Shown: positions 6,839 through 15,246, counted from the stretch's first letter. The stretch is 64,000 nucleotides of DNA from an uncultured archaeon (GCA_902386255.1 CABMII010000161.1:20097-84096); one strand, 5' to 3'. Program-made: numbers and translations. The notes: generated from the sequence alone by a model not told the origin.

Positions 6839-8017
6839 TTAACTCTTTTTGGGAAGTTCCAGCCTCAACGTAAAGCAATCAAACACCAGGTCTGCATCTT
6901 TTGGTTCTATTAACCTCAAATCCAGTTTCTTGAGTTCATCTTCTGTGAAAAGTTCATCATAAACAAAAACATTCAAGCCTTTTTTTACCAGCAGATACGC
7001 CAGGGCCAGATTCATACTGTTGATCAATTCTTTAATTCCCTTTCTATATGTTATTCCCTTGATGCATACTTTTACTTCGCCAAGGAATTTATTAATTCCC
7101 AGGCATTCCAAAATAATTTTCTCAGCCCAGTAATTGATCATAAGGTCGTTTGTTTCCCTTCCGGTTCTCAAAAGATTACTGTGGTCGTATTTTCCCCGTC
7201 GTTCCATTTCCCTTATTAAAAACCATGGATAAAATGGAATGCAATGCCCGCCAACCCCTGTAGATGGCAGGTGGATGTTACAGTATTGGTGATTCGCATA
7301 ATCCCTTGCTTCATAAAAGTCAATTTCAAGTTCGCCGGCTATCTTGAACAATTCGTTTGCCAGGGCAATATTCACATCCCTGTAACAGCCTTCTATCACC
7401 TTAATAAATTCTGCAGTGCGTGCAGATGAAACTTTGTGCAATTTCGGAATAAATTTCTCATAAACCTCAAACGCCATGTTACCGCTTCTTTCATCAACGC
7501 CGCCAATCACTTTTGGAAAATCTCTTAGTCTGGAGATGCTGAAACCGGTCATAATCCTCTCAGGTGAATAAGCCAGATAAAACTCGCCGAATTTCAAACC
7601 GCTCTCCTCTTCCAGCCATTCTCTAACAACGGTTTCGGTCGTACCGGGAGGAACTGTTGTCTCCAGAACGACACAATCGCCATTTTTCAGGATTTTCCCG
7701 ACATTCCGGAATGCATCTTCAAGAATACTGAAATCCGGATTGTGGACCTTATCGATAAATAACGGAACAATGACAATAAAAAAATCACAATCTCTTGCAT
7801 CTTCGTATTTTGCGGTTGCGAAGATATTTTTACCGCCGTGATTTTTTATAAGTTCATCCAGCCCCTGCTCATCCGGGATTGGATTCATCCCCCTGTTGAT
7901 AATATCGCATTTTCTTTCATCAATATCAACGCCGGTGACTTCAAATCCATGCTTTGCAATTACGCCTGCAATCGGCAATCCTGCCTTTCCAAGGCCAATC
8001 ACTGCTATTTTATGCAT
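6839..8017 (-). CDS. wbpA: UDP-N-acetylhexosamine 6-dehydrogenase (WbpA-like)
   Basis: An NAD-dependent nucleotide-sugar 6-dehydrogenase of 392 residues, predicted to oxidise UDP-GlcNAc (or UDP-ManNAc) to the uronic acid. The Rossmann motif is IGLGKAGLPIAG (residues 7-18). SPERI (151-155) and NIALANEL (216-223) follow, and catalytic Cys259 lies in GVGGHCIPFYPW. The ATG at 8017 overlaps the end of the acetyltransferase gene by 8 bases and has GTGGAT upstream, so I reject the longer 8044 start. Its place in an operon with WbpD, WbpB and WbpE homologues favours UDP-GlcNAc as substrate. Substrate choice is inferred from context, not from specificity residues. Confidence 0.85.
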   Translation of the reverse strand: MHKIAVIGLGKAGLPIAGVIAKHGFEVTGVDIDERKCDIINRGMNPIPDEQGLDELIKNHGGKNIFATAKYEDARDCDFFIVIVPLFIDKVHNPDFSILEDAFRNVGKILKNGDCVVLETTVPPGTTETVVREWLEEESGLKFGEFYLAYSPERIMTGFSISRLRDFPKVIGGVDERSGNMAFEVYEKFIPKLHKVSSARTAEFIKVIEGCYRDVNIALANELFKIAGELEIDFYEARDYANHQYCNIHLPSTGVGGHCIPFYPWFLIREMERRGKYDHSNLLRTGRETNDLMINYWAEKIILECLGINKFLGEVKVCIKGITYRKGIKELINSMNLALAYLLVKKGLNVFVYDELFTEDELKKLDLRLIEPKDADLVFDCFTLRLELPKKS

Positions 8018-8588
8018 TGTATATCCACTCTTTTTTAATATCAATTATTTTTCCGCATTCGCATTTATAAACAACCTTTTCTTCCCGGTCATCAATGACA
8101 GTGTTCATTTTTTTCCCGCAGTAACACACAAAACCTTTCAGACGTGCAGGATTCCCGAGCACGAGAGCAAACGGTGGAACATCTTTTGTAACTACACTGC
8201 CTGCCCCGACCAGGGCGTACTCTCCCACTGTTACCCCGCAAATAATCGTTGCGTTGGAGCCGATGCTTGACCCCTTCTTAACAATAGTCGGAATTACCCT
8301 GTCTTCTACCCAGATAAATGCCCTCGGATACAGGTCGTTTGTAAAAACAGCAGACGGACCAACGAAAACATCATTTTCTATTTCAACTCCCTGATATATC
8401 GATACGAAATTCTGGATTTTTACATTATCCCCGATTTTAACGCCTGTATCGACATAAGCGCTTTTCCCGATATTGCAGTTCTGTCCGATTACCGAATGCT
8501 CCCGTATATGGACAAAATGCCATATTTTAGACCCTTTTCCGATGTTTTTACTTTCCACAATCGCGGTCGGATGTTTGAAATAATTCAT
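8010..8588 (-). CDS. wbpD: Hexapeptide-repeat N-acetyltransferase (WbpD-like)
   Basis: A left-handed beta-helix acetyltransferase. Many [LIV]-G-x4 hexapeptides run from residue 14 to 140 (IGKGSKIWHFVHIREHSVIG and later copies), ending with VLGNPARLKGFVCYCG. Starting at the ATG at 8588, which has GGGG 7 bases upstream, gives 192 residues; the frame extends to 8663 but that would invade the WbqC-like gene. WbpD transfers acetyl to the 3-amino group of UDP-GlcNAc3NA. The C-terminus has four cysteines (CYCGKK and CECGK), a small metal-binding-like knuckle. Confidence 0.85.
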   Translation of the reverse strand: MNYFKHPTAIVESKNIGKGSKIWHFVHIREHSVIGQNCNIGKSAYVDTGVKIGDNVKIQNFVSIYQGVEIENDVFVGPSAVFTNDLYPRAFIWVEDRVIPTIVKKGSSIGSNATIICGVTVGEYALVGAGSVVTKDVPPFALVLGNPARLKGFVCYCGKKMNTVIDDREEKVVYKCECGKIIDIKKEWIYNA

Positions 8589-8601
8589 TAAATACCCCTT
8601 T

Positions 8602-9294
8602 TTATTCCTTATTATCTTTAAAGTTCGAAAAATTCGAACCTCCTTCATTAAATATGAAATCAATCACTGATAAGTTAGGAACAAAATCACCGAACAACTG
8701 ATTGTAAACTGGATGCTGGAATTCAGAGTACTTTAGTTTTATACCCTCTTTTTCAAATAGCTCTTCATCCATGTATTTTTTCCCGCCAATTCCGGAAAGA
8801 TAGGTATCTGCGCCTACTGCTTTGCATATATTGATTAACAGGTTCGTACTTTTTCCATCAACTCCAAGCTCGGATGTACGTACAAATTTCACGTTTTTGA
8901 TACACAACATCTCGCAAACCAGCTTGACTAAAGTTTCGTTCAGGTCTGCCAGACTTTCCCATTTTTCCTGATAAATACTTTCAAATTGGTCCCTGTACTC
9001 CTGAAAATAAGATGCTTTTCCATAATTTGCTTCCATGGTCTTCAAATGAATTTTGCCCCATTGAATACTATTATCGATTTCAACCTCGTTAATGAGTTGT
9101 CCACTTCGGCCTTTTGATAGGACGTTCAAAGTCAGCCACTGTGCACCATGGGGCGTTTTGATTGTATTTCTATTTATAAAACTTTTTTTGATATAAAGAA
9201 GATTATCTTGAATTACAAATACATCGCTATTTGCTATTTTATAAAAATATCCCAGCCACGGCAGATAGTTCGGTTGATGGATACTTACTATCAT
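8602..9294 (-). CDS. WbqC-family protein
   Basis: A 230-residue member of the WbqC-like family (PF08889 type), recognised by the opening VSIHQPNYLPWLGYFYKI and by LSGIGGKKYMDEELF near residue 165. These proteins occur in O-antigen, capsule and glycan loci and are thought to modify sugar nucleotides, but the reaction is not established. The gene overlaps the end of the upstream aminotransferase by 56 bases. Its own strong site GGAGGG lies about 10 bases before the ATG at 9294, which supports the overlap as genuine. Confidence 0.82.
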   Translation of the reverse strand: MIVSIHQPNYLPWLGYFYKIANSDVFVIQDNLLYIKKSFINRNTIKTPHGAQWLTLNVLSKGRSGQLINEVEIDNSIQWGKIHLKTMEANYGKASYFQEYRDQFESIYQEKWESLADLNETLVKLVCEMLCIKNVKFVRTSELGVDGKSTNLLINICKAVGADTYLSGIGGKKYMDEELFEKEGIKLKYSEFQHPVYNQLFGDFVPNLSVIDFIFNEGGSNFSNFKDNKE

Positions 9295-10435
9295 TAACTC
9301 TTCCCTCCTCTATTAAAATATTTGAAATTACCTTTTCGAAAGATTGTAAAACATATTTTATCTGTTCATCCGTCATCTGCACGAACATGGGCAAACAGAC
9401 CACTCTTTTGAGGATTCCCTCAGCTTTAGGAAACATCCCTTTTTTGTACCCGAATACTTTTTGATATGCCGGCTGGAGATGGCTTGGCGGGTCATAGGCA
9501 GATCCCAGATGTATACCATACTCACTCTCCATCTTTCCAATCAGCTTCTTTTTATCAATATTTCGGGAGAGAACAACAGGATATTTATAATAACTATATC
9601 GAATGTTCGGTGGAGCTGTGAATAATTCTATCTGTTCTATATTTTCCAGGTATTCGGCATATCCCCGGGCTATCTCATTTCGCCGCTTTACGTTGTCCTC
9701 TAATGCTTTCAGTTGATATATTCCCAGTAAAGCGCTTATTTCATCCATAAGCCAGTCATTTCCCAGGTTTACTATATTCTCTAAGTCCTTGCCTACACCA
9801 TGATGGCGAAGGCTGATAGCATAATCGGCCAGACCATCGTCGTTAGTGGTTATCATCCCGCCTGTACAGGTAGTCATTACCTTTGTTGGATAGAATGAAA
9901 AGCAGCCTGCATCCGCGAGGCTTCCTGCTTTTTGCCCGTTAATCATGGCTCCATGCGCATGAGCGTCGTCTTCTATCAGGAATAAGTTCATGTCCTTGCA
10001 AATTTGTTTGATTTCCTCTATTTCAGGGGTTATAATGCCGGCAATATGGACTATTATAACACCTTTCGTTTCAGGGGTTATATTTTCTATGAGAGCACGG
10101 GGATCCATGCACAATGTATCGGGATTTATATCAACAAGGACGGGAGTCCCGCCACTATATACAACAGCATTTGACGTGGCCACAAAAGTATTGGTAGGCA
10201 CAATTACTTCTTTTCCCTTCACATCAAAATAGCGCAGGACAATTTCAAGCGCTGCTGTGCATGAACTGACTGCTACCGCATGTTTTACCCCGCAGTACTC
10301 TCTAAAGTTTCTCTCAAATTCGCGCGTGTATGGCCCCAATATCAGCCGGCCATTTCTCAAAATCTTCTGCAATTCTTCTGAGATTTCATGAATATCATTT
10401 TCTCTAAAGAATGGCATAGTCGATGGAATTTTCAT
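9239..10435 (-). CDS. DegT/DnrJ/EryC1 sugar aminotransferase (second copy)
   Basis: A PLP-dependent nucleotide-sugar aminotransferase of 398 residues. The Schiff-base lysine is K185 in GCFSFYPTKVMTT, and EDDAHAHG (155-162) supplies the PLP-ring aspartate. It is only moderately similar to the WbpE-like enzyme encoded at 13012-14124, so it probably aminates a different keto-sugar, perhaps the product of the adjacent epimerase/dehydratase. It carries a C-terminal tail of about 25 residues beyond the normal end (after VISNIL), and the wbqC start lies inside that tail. Confidence 0.85.
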   Translation of the reverse strand: MKIPSTMPFFRENDIHEISEELQKILRNGRLILGPYTREFERNFREYCGVKHAVAVSSCTAALEIVLRYFDVKGKEVIVPTNTFVATSNAVVYSGGTPVLVDINPDTLCMDPRALIENITPETKGVIIVHIAGIITPEIEEIKQICKDMNLFLIEDDAHAHGAMINGQKAGSLADAGCFSFYPTKVMTTCTGGMITTNDDGLADYAISLRHHGVGKDLENIVNLGNDWLMDEISALLGIYQLKALEDNVKRRNEIARGYAEYLENIEQIELFTAPPNIRYSYYKYPVVLSRNIDKKKLIGKMESEYGIHLGSAYDPPSHLQPAYQKVFGYKKGMFPKAEGILKRVVCLPMFVQMTDEQIKYVLQSFEKVISNILIEEGRVNDSKYPSTELSAVAGIFL

Positions 10436-10437
10436 GT

Positions 10438-11358
10438 TTAACCTCCTGATTTAACAAGTTGTATGAACTCTGCTAGAGAGCCATCAAAAGGACGAGGACG
10501 ATAATCCAGAACTTTATATGCTTTGGTTATATCCAGAACAAATCTATCCGCACACTTTTCCGGTGCATATTTAAAATCAATATTCTCCCCGGTGATATTA
10601 ATGATTTTATCGAGGAGTTCATTAACTGATGTCTCTCTTCCGCTCCCTATGTTGAAAATATCATATTTAATTTCATCAATGATATTTAATGCTCTCAGAG
10701 TAGCGCTCACAATATCTTTGACATACACAAAATCCCTGGTCTGATTCCCGGTTGAAGAAATCCTGGGATTTTCTCCATTTAAAACTTGCCTCGTAAAATT
10801 GTAAACCGCTCCTTTATTCTTACCAGTGCCATAAACGCCGGCGTAGCGCAGCACCACCATATGAATGTTATAGTTTTGGGCATAAAAATTACAATAATTT
10901 TCACCCTGTAATTTCGTCAAACTATAGAAGTCCAGAGGATTCCTTGGATGATTTTCCTTAACAGGCAGGTGTTCTGGCTTTCCATAGACTCCCATACTTG
11001 AGGCGTAAATTATCTTTGAAACTTCCGATAAAAAGCATGCATGGAGTACATTTAGGGTCCCCTTCACATTAGTATTAAAACACATAAGATTACGGGCCGA
11101 TTCCATGCGCTTTTCACTTACATAGGCAGCGAGATGGATAACAGCATCGATTTTATTTGTCTCCATTATCTCCTGTAATTTAGAAAGATCTTGTATATCG
11201 CAAGCCAACACATGGAAATTCCTTCGTTCCGATGAGGAAGCTATGCGCTCGTTTTCAGGATTGCGGGAAAGTGCGAATACCTCATGTTCCTCTTCTAACA
11301 AAGATCTGCACAGATGCGAGCCTATAAATCCATTACCACCAGTTACCAGAATTTTCAT
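10438..11358 (-). CDS. NAD-dependent nucleotide-sugar epimerase/dehydratase
   Basis: An extended short-chain dehydrogenase of 306 residues. The cofactor motif is TGGNGFIG (residues 6-13) and the catalytic pair is Tyr145/Lys149 in YSLTK. RDFVYVKDIV near residue 208 and IFNIGSGRETSVNELL near 234 are typical of the UDP-glucose 4-epimerase and GDP/dTDP-sugar dehydratase group. It sits 2 bases from the aminotransferase, which could use its product. The exact sugar is not predictable. The ATG at 11358 has GGAG 8 bases upstream. Confidence 0.85.
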   Translation of the reverse strand: MKILVTGGNGFIGSHLCRSLLEEEHEVFALSRNPENERIASSSERRNFHVLACDIQDLSKLQEIMETNKIDAVIHLAAYVSEKRMESARNLMCFNTNVKGTLNVLHACFLSEVSKIIYASSMGVYGKPEHLPVKENHPRNPLDFYSLTKLQGENYCNFYAQNYNIHMVVLRYAGVYGTGKNKGAVYNFTRQVLNGENPRISSTGNQTRDFVYVKDIVSATLRALNIIDEIKYDIFNIGSGRETSVNELLDKIINITGENIDFKYAPEKCADRFVLDITKAYKVLDYRPRPFDGSLAEFIQLVKSGG

Positions 11359-11379
11359 AATATAACTCCACGGAGTCTA

Positions 11380-12048
11380 TTAAGCATCTGGGCTCTCCGA
11401 TTTGCCATAACCGTTAGTTGGGATCATCCATCTTATTACCTCAAACGATTCAGCATATTCTGAACCGCATTCGATTCCTTTCATCCTTGCAAGCGCAAAT
11501 ATATATTCTTTTGAAAAATAAGGTCTATTCAATTCAAATTGTGAAGCATAAGACATCAATGCATTCCATTTCTTCTCGATATCGTCTTTTGTCAATTTTA
11601 CAAAGCAGGTCTTTTGGAATGTGAGATTGTTCCAAGGAAGTTCATAAGATATTATCGAAGCCTCGCTTTTAAAACACCTTATACATTCTAGTGCAAGAAC
11701 ATTATGATCCTGATGAAAATCGTTTAATGAAGGCGAAAGGACAAGGTTCGGTCTGATTCTTTTCTTGAGTGCAACCAGGCTTTCAAGTATTTCCCGCCTC
11801 ACTTCAGGAAAATGCCTGACTTTATTCCGGTATATGAATATATTCTCTTTTTTTATTCCATATGCGGACTGAGCGCCTAAAAATTCTTTCTCAAGCGTGT
11901 TGGGAAGACACGTTTTAGGCAATGATTCCTCGCAACAGGAGAAAACTGCATGAAAGACTTCATTCCTTTCCCTGATAAATTTACATATAGTTCCCCCTGC
12001 TCCGAGTTCACCATCGTCAGTATGAGGAGATATTATTAAAATTTTCAT
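11380..12048 (-). CDS. PIG-L/LmbE-family deacetylase
   Basis: A zinc-dependent N-acetylglucosaminyl deacetylase fold of 222 residues. The metal and catalytic motif is SPHTDDGELG (residues 7-16), and the second site is DFHQDH near 112-117. Family members deacetylate GlcNAc-phosphatidylinositol, bacillithiol and mycothiol precursors, or sugar nucleotides. In this operon it could deacetylate a nucleotide sugar or lipid-linked glycan. The C-terminal 20 residues are unusual and may be variable. Confidence 0.83.
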   Translation of the reverse strand: MKILIISPHTDDGELGAGGTICKFIRERNEVFHAVFSCCEESLPKTCLPNTLEKEFLGAQSAYGIKKENIFIYRNKVRHFPEVRREILESLVALKKRIRPNLVLSPSLNDFHQDHNVLALECIRCFKSEASIISYELPWNNLTFQKTCFVKLTKDDIEKKWNALMSYASQFELNRPYFSKEYIFALARMKGIECGSEYAESFEVIRWMIPTNGYGKSESPDA

Positions 12049-12067
12049 TTTTACATCTCTTATAATT

Positions 12068-13015
12068 TCACATTACCATACTCAAAGCCGGCTCCCTGGA
12101 ATAGCTCATATGCACGCTTTTAATTTCTTCGCATATTCTTATATTGTTTAAAGCCTGCCAGGGAGTGATTGGAAACTCCTCTTTCTTTTTTACACAATCA
12201 ACAAAAGTCCTTAATTCCACTTTCAAGGGCTCTACCTTATTAACCAGAACCTTCTCGATTATATTTTCCTGCATATACTTTTCATTTTCAACGCCGTATA
12301 CCCCCGGTTTCCAGTAAGTATAAATTTCCTGGGTCATGAAGTCCGCTTCTATTGTAAATTTAGTGTCTTCAATATATATAGACCGTATTTTTTTAGATGC
12401 TTTTCTGCTTGCGGAAAGCGAGACAATCGAACCATTAAAAGCGATCAGCGCTTTGCATACATCACTATTTCCTGCGCTGGAGATTCTATAATTTTTCATA
12501 TTAAACAGGATATTGAATAGAATGTCTATATCATGTATCATCAGGTCTTCGACAACAGAACTATCCGTTATTCTTGCTGATGCCGGGTTATGCCTTTTCA
12601 TTTCAACATAAATCGGATCTTCTATCATTTTTTCAATCTCTTTAACGATTGGATTAAATCGCTCGATATGTCCGATTCCGACAACCAGCTTCTTGTTTTT
12701 TAATAGATTAACTAATTCCTGTCCATCTTGTACCGATAATGCAATTGGTTTCTCTATCAGGCAATGGACATCGTTTTCAATAGCTTCCCTGGCAACTTCA
12801 AGATGGTACTTTGTCGGGACGCAGATACTGGCAGCGTCAACATTTACTAACAGCTCTTTCAGAGAGTCGCAGCTTATAACGTCCAGCTCTTTTATCGATG
12901 TCGCATTAGCTTTGTTTACATCAAAAACATATATCTCGTCCACTCCCTTAAGTTCGGAATAAACTCTGGCGTGGTTTTTACCCATTAATCCGGTTCCAAT
13001 TACACCTATTTTCAT
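12068..13015 (-). CDS. wbpB: Gfo/Idh/MocA oxidoreductase (WbpB-like)
   Basis: An NAD(P)-binding oxidoreductase of 315 residues with GVIGTGLMGKNHARVY (residues 3-18), the EKPIALS motif near 94 and the GHIERFNP segment near 120 found in WbpB and other UDP-GlcNAcA 3-dehydrogenases. WbpB oxidises C3 of UDP-GlcNAcA so that WbpE can aminate it. The start overlaps the end of wbpE by 4 bases. The neighbouring wbpE, wbpD and wbpA homologues strongly support this role over the many other uses of the family. Confidence 0.85.
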   Translation of the reverse strand: MKIGVIGTGLMGKNHARVYSELKGVDEIYVFDVNKANATSIKELDVISCDSLKELLVNVDAASICVPTKYHLEVAREAIENDVHCLIEKPIALSVQDGQELVNLLKNKKLVVGIGHIERFNPIVKEIEKMIEDPIYVEMKRHNPASARITDSSVVEDLMIHDIDILFNILFNMKNYRISSAGNSDVCKALIAFNGSIVSLSASRKASKKIRSIYIEDTKFTIEADFMTQEIYTYWKPGVYGVENEKYMQENIIEKVLVNKVEPLKVELRTFVDCVKKKEEFPITPWQALNNIRICEEIKSVHMSYSREPALSMVM

Positions 13016-14124
13016 TTTATCCCACCAAAATTATTTATTATTTCAACAGTATATTTCAAATCCTCCCCGGTTAATAAAGGATGAACAGGTAAACTCAAAA
13101 CCGCCTCTGCCAATCTGGCAGCAACAGGGCAGTTAACATTTTCGTCTGTATAGCCCAAATCCCGGTACAAAGGTTGTCTATGTATTGGCAAAGGATAGTG
13201 GATTGCACACCCAATACCGTTGTCGGTCAGGTATCTGGCAAATTCATCCCTGTTTATTAAATCTTTATCAATTTTCACGACGTACTGGTGGTAAACGTGC
13301 CTGACATTTCTTTCTTTATGTGGAATTTCTAATCCATCTAATTTTATATGTCTATTCAGATACTCTGCATTCAGGACTCTTTTTCTGTTAAATTCGTCCA
13401 GTTTTTTAAGCTGGACAATTCCAATAGCCGCTTGGATATCGGTCATTCTATAGTTATACCCTAATATCGTATGATAATATTTTGAACTCTGGCCGTGGTT
13501 CCTGAGCAATTTACATAATTCTGCTGCTCGGGTATCATTGGTGGTTATTAACCCACCTTCTCCCGTTGTAATATTTTTTGTGGGATAAAATGAAAAACAT
13601 CCTGTGCCGAAACCTCCCACTTTTTGTCCGTAGTATTCGGCGCCATGCGCCTGCGCACAGTCCTCAATTAAAAGTAAATTATTTTCTTCGCATATCTCCG
13701 TCATCGCTTTAATATCAAAAGGGTGCCCGAAAAGATGTACCCCTATTATTGCTTTTGTTTTGCCTGTTATTTTTGTCCTGACCTCATCCGGATTAATATT
13801 AAAAGTTTTATCATCTACATCAGCAAAAATAGGTTTTGCGTTTTGATACAGAATAGAGTTTGCAGAGGCTATGAATGTGAATGGCGTAGTGATTACTTCA
13901 TCTCCCTGTTTAATGCCTAACGCCTTGAGTGCGATATCCAGAGCAATTGTACCATTGCCAACTGCTATTGAATTTTTTACACCGATATAATCTGAAAATG
14001 CATCTTCGAAATCGCCAACAGCCTTTCCCTGGGCAAGCAATCCAGATTTTAACACTTCTTCAATGGCTTTCAATTCTTCATTAGTTGTAATTGGTTTTGC
14101 TATTGGAATATGTATTTTTTTCAT
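13012..14124 (-). CDS. wbpE: UDP-3-keto sugar aminotransferase (WbpE-like)
   Basis: A PLP aminotransferase of the DegT/DnrJ/EryC1 family, 370 residues from the ATG at 14124. GGTGA lies 5 bases upstream of that ATG; the in-frame GTG at 14133 is part of this site and is rejected. Lys183 in CFSFYPTKNITTGEGG is the PLP lysine, and the block EDCAQAHGA (154-162) is canonical. It is the first gene of the minus-strand glycan operon, and promoter copy B lies 45 bases upstream. With WbpA, B and D homologues it should produce UDP-GlcNAc3NAcA or a close isomer. Confidence 0.87.
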   Translation of the reverse strand: MKKIHIPIAKPITTNEELKAIEEVLKSGLLAQGKAVGDFEDAFSDYIGVKNSIAVGNGTIALDIALKALGIKQGDEVITTPFTFIASANSILYQNAKPIFADVDDKTFNINPDEVRTKITGKTKAIIGVHLFGHPFDIKAMTEICEENNLLLIEDCAQAHGAEYYGQKVGGFGTGCFSFYPTKNITTGEGGLITTNDTRAAELCKLLRNHGQSSKYYHTILGYNYRMTDIQAAIGIVQLKKLDEFNRKRVLNAEYLNRHIKLDGLEIPHKERNVRHVYHQYVVKIDKDLINRDEFARYLTDNGIGCAIHYPLPIHRQPLYRDLGYTDENVNCPVAARLAEAVLSLPVHPLLTGEDLKYTVEIINNFGGIK

Positions 14125-14167
14125 TGCCTTCACCGTACATATATTCAGGATTATCCATACAGCCTGC

Positions 14168-14203
14168 CACTCATTTCTTTAAATAACTTTAACTAGTAAG
14201 AAC
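14168..14203 (-). promoter_or_regulatory. Repeated promoter element, copy B
   Basis: On the minus strand this reads GTTCTTA followed by CTAGTTAAAGTTATTTAAAG and is nearly identical to copy A over 36 bases. A TATA-like TTATTTAAA predicts transcription start near 14156, giving a leader of about 32 bases for the wbpE-wbpA operon. Confidence 0.65.
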
Positions 14204-14313
14204 ATGTGCCACAAGCAGGTAGCAAAAGCATACAACAAACAAACCGGGTGCAAGGCCCGGTGCTAATTTTCAGAGAAGAACGTTGATACTTTCGCGCCTT
14301 CAGAGGCTGCAAT

Positions 14314-14577
14314 TTATTGTAGAGAAGGGTATATCATTTTGTTCACTTCTTTTAATTTATCCAATACAACCCTCCCCTCCGCTGTCAATTCATAAAATTC
14401 AAAATCATTATTACTTTTTGCTACCAGACCTTCGTCTAACAGATAATTAAAATATCTCTGGAAAGCTCTCCCGTCAAGATATGTCCCCTGCATTATCCGG
14501 GTCTTGTTCACTTTTTTCTTTTCCTGTATTAATTTGAGAATATCCAGGATTATTTCCCACTTGTTTCTGCGTTTCAT
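14314..14577 (-). CDS. Small winged-helix DNA-binding protein, paralogue 2
   Basis: An 87-residue winged-helix protein, the most divergent of the four paralogues. It keeps KTRIMQGTYLDGRAFQRY and FYELTAEGR, but the conserved cysteine before the wing (AKCN in the others) is Ser here. Copy C of the promoter element predicts transcription start at about 14578, so the message should begin at or one base before the ATG: a leaderless gene, unlike paralogues 1 and 4. It lies between the wbp operon and the candidate non-coding RNA, all on the minus strand. Confidence 0.78.
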   Translation of the reverse strand: MKRRNKWEIILDILKLIQEKKKVNKTRIMQGTYLDGRAFQRYFNYLLDEGLVAKSNNDFEFYELTAEGRVVLDKLKEVNKMIYPSLQ

Positions 14578-14593
14578 TCAATTACATTCTTGC

Positions 14594-14628
14594 ATCTGCC
14601 TTTAAATAACTTCAACTAGCGAAGGCAT
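14594..14628 (-). promoter_or_regulatory. Repeated promoter element, copy C
   Basis: On the minus strand this reads CTAGTTGAAGTTATTTAAAG, one change from copies A and B. The box is 28 bases from the ATG at 14577, the spacing expected for a leaderless transcript. Confidence 0.6.
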
Positions 14629-14654
14629 TTGTTACAGACATATATTACTTTGCT

Positions 14655-14820
14655 AAAAAAAAACACTTCTACCAGCCCGCCAAATTCCTATAATCCAGAG
14701 ATGGATTCATAGTGGTTATAATTGTTACAGCAGAGGTGGCATAGTGGTGGTTACACAACCTCTGCTAGAACCTATCTCTATCCATCAATCCCCTGGCTGT
14801 CCAAGGCGCAAGGGATCCAA
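14655..14820 (-). ncRNA. Candidate structured non-coding RNA
   Basis: The stretch has its own promoter (copy D, predicted start about 14820) and ends in nine T residues on the minus strand (14655-14663), the usual archaeal termination signal. No frame of useful length is present. Two stems are clear: AUCCCUUG with CAGGGGAU (14809-14816 with 14788-14795) and a perfect 9-bp stem AGCAGAGGU/ACCUCUGCU (14758-14766 with 14729-14737). A further pairing of AUCUCU (14774-14779) with AGAGAU (14697-14702) would enclose the second stem. It is about 166 nt long and fits no RNA family I recognise. Evidence is sequence only. Confidence 0.5.
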
Positions 14821-14837
14821 ATTTTTAAAATGACTAA

Positions 14838-14870
14838 ATCATTTAAATAATCATAACTAGTAAATGCATC
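14838..14870 (-). promoter_or_regulatory. Repeated promoter element, copy D
   Basis: On the minus strand this reads ACTAGTTATGATTATTTAAAT, a diverged copy of the element. It drives nothing coding; the predicted start coincides with the 5' end of the structured stretch 14655-14820. Confidence 0.5.
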
Positions 14871-14916
14871 TGCTGGAGGCACATCATGTAAGCAAGAAGC
14901 AGCAAAAAATTAACAA

Positions 14917-15048
14917 CTATAAATTTTCTTTTGGCGGCGGACTTTGTACTAATTTGAAATTATTGTATATCAAATAAAGCTTTTCTATTGTTTTGATATC
15001 TATACCCGCTTTTAATAATTTCACTCTCTCTTGTGAAGTTTCTAACAT
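14917..15048 (-). CDS. 43-residue protein, paralogue of the N-terminus of the 20438 product
   Basis: A minus-strand frame starting MLETSQERVKLLKAGIDIKT and ending at TAG 14917-14919. Its first 36 residues match the start of the 95-residue protein at 20438-20725 almost position for position (MLETSQERVKLLKAGI, then KTIE[KR]LY and NNFK[LI]V). Two copies near two winged-helix genes show that this is a real small protein family. An in-frame ATG at 15057 would add MAV. The amphipathic helix resembles a small helix-turn-helix or partner peptide, but its function is unknown. Confidence 0.55.
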   Translation of the reverse strand: MLETSQERVKLLKAGIDIKTIEKLYLIYNNFKLVQSPPPKENL

Positions 15049-15140
15049 AACCGCCATTCTATGAAAATGAATAAGCTCTCTGATTAATAAATATCTGAGT
15101 GTTTTTACCCTATGCTACTGGCATATTTTTCTAACATGTG

Positions 15141-15170
15141 CTAATACTTCTTTAAGTTATTTAAGAACAT
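15141..15170 (+). promoter_or_regulatory. Possible promoter element, copy E (degenerate)
   Basis: TTTAAGTTATTTAAGAAC lies 76 bases before the glycosyltransferase ATG. It keeps the AAGTTATTTAA core but has lost CTAG. Predicted transcription start is about 15186. Confidence 0.4.
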
Positions 15171-15246
15171 ATGGCAATGCATGCTCTAAAGAAATTACTC
15201 TGGATTTGCCAGTTATCGTCCTGGATTAAAAACATGAGAGTATATT

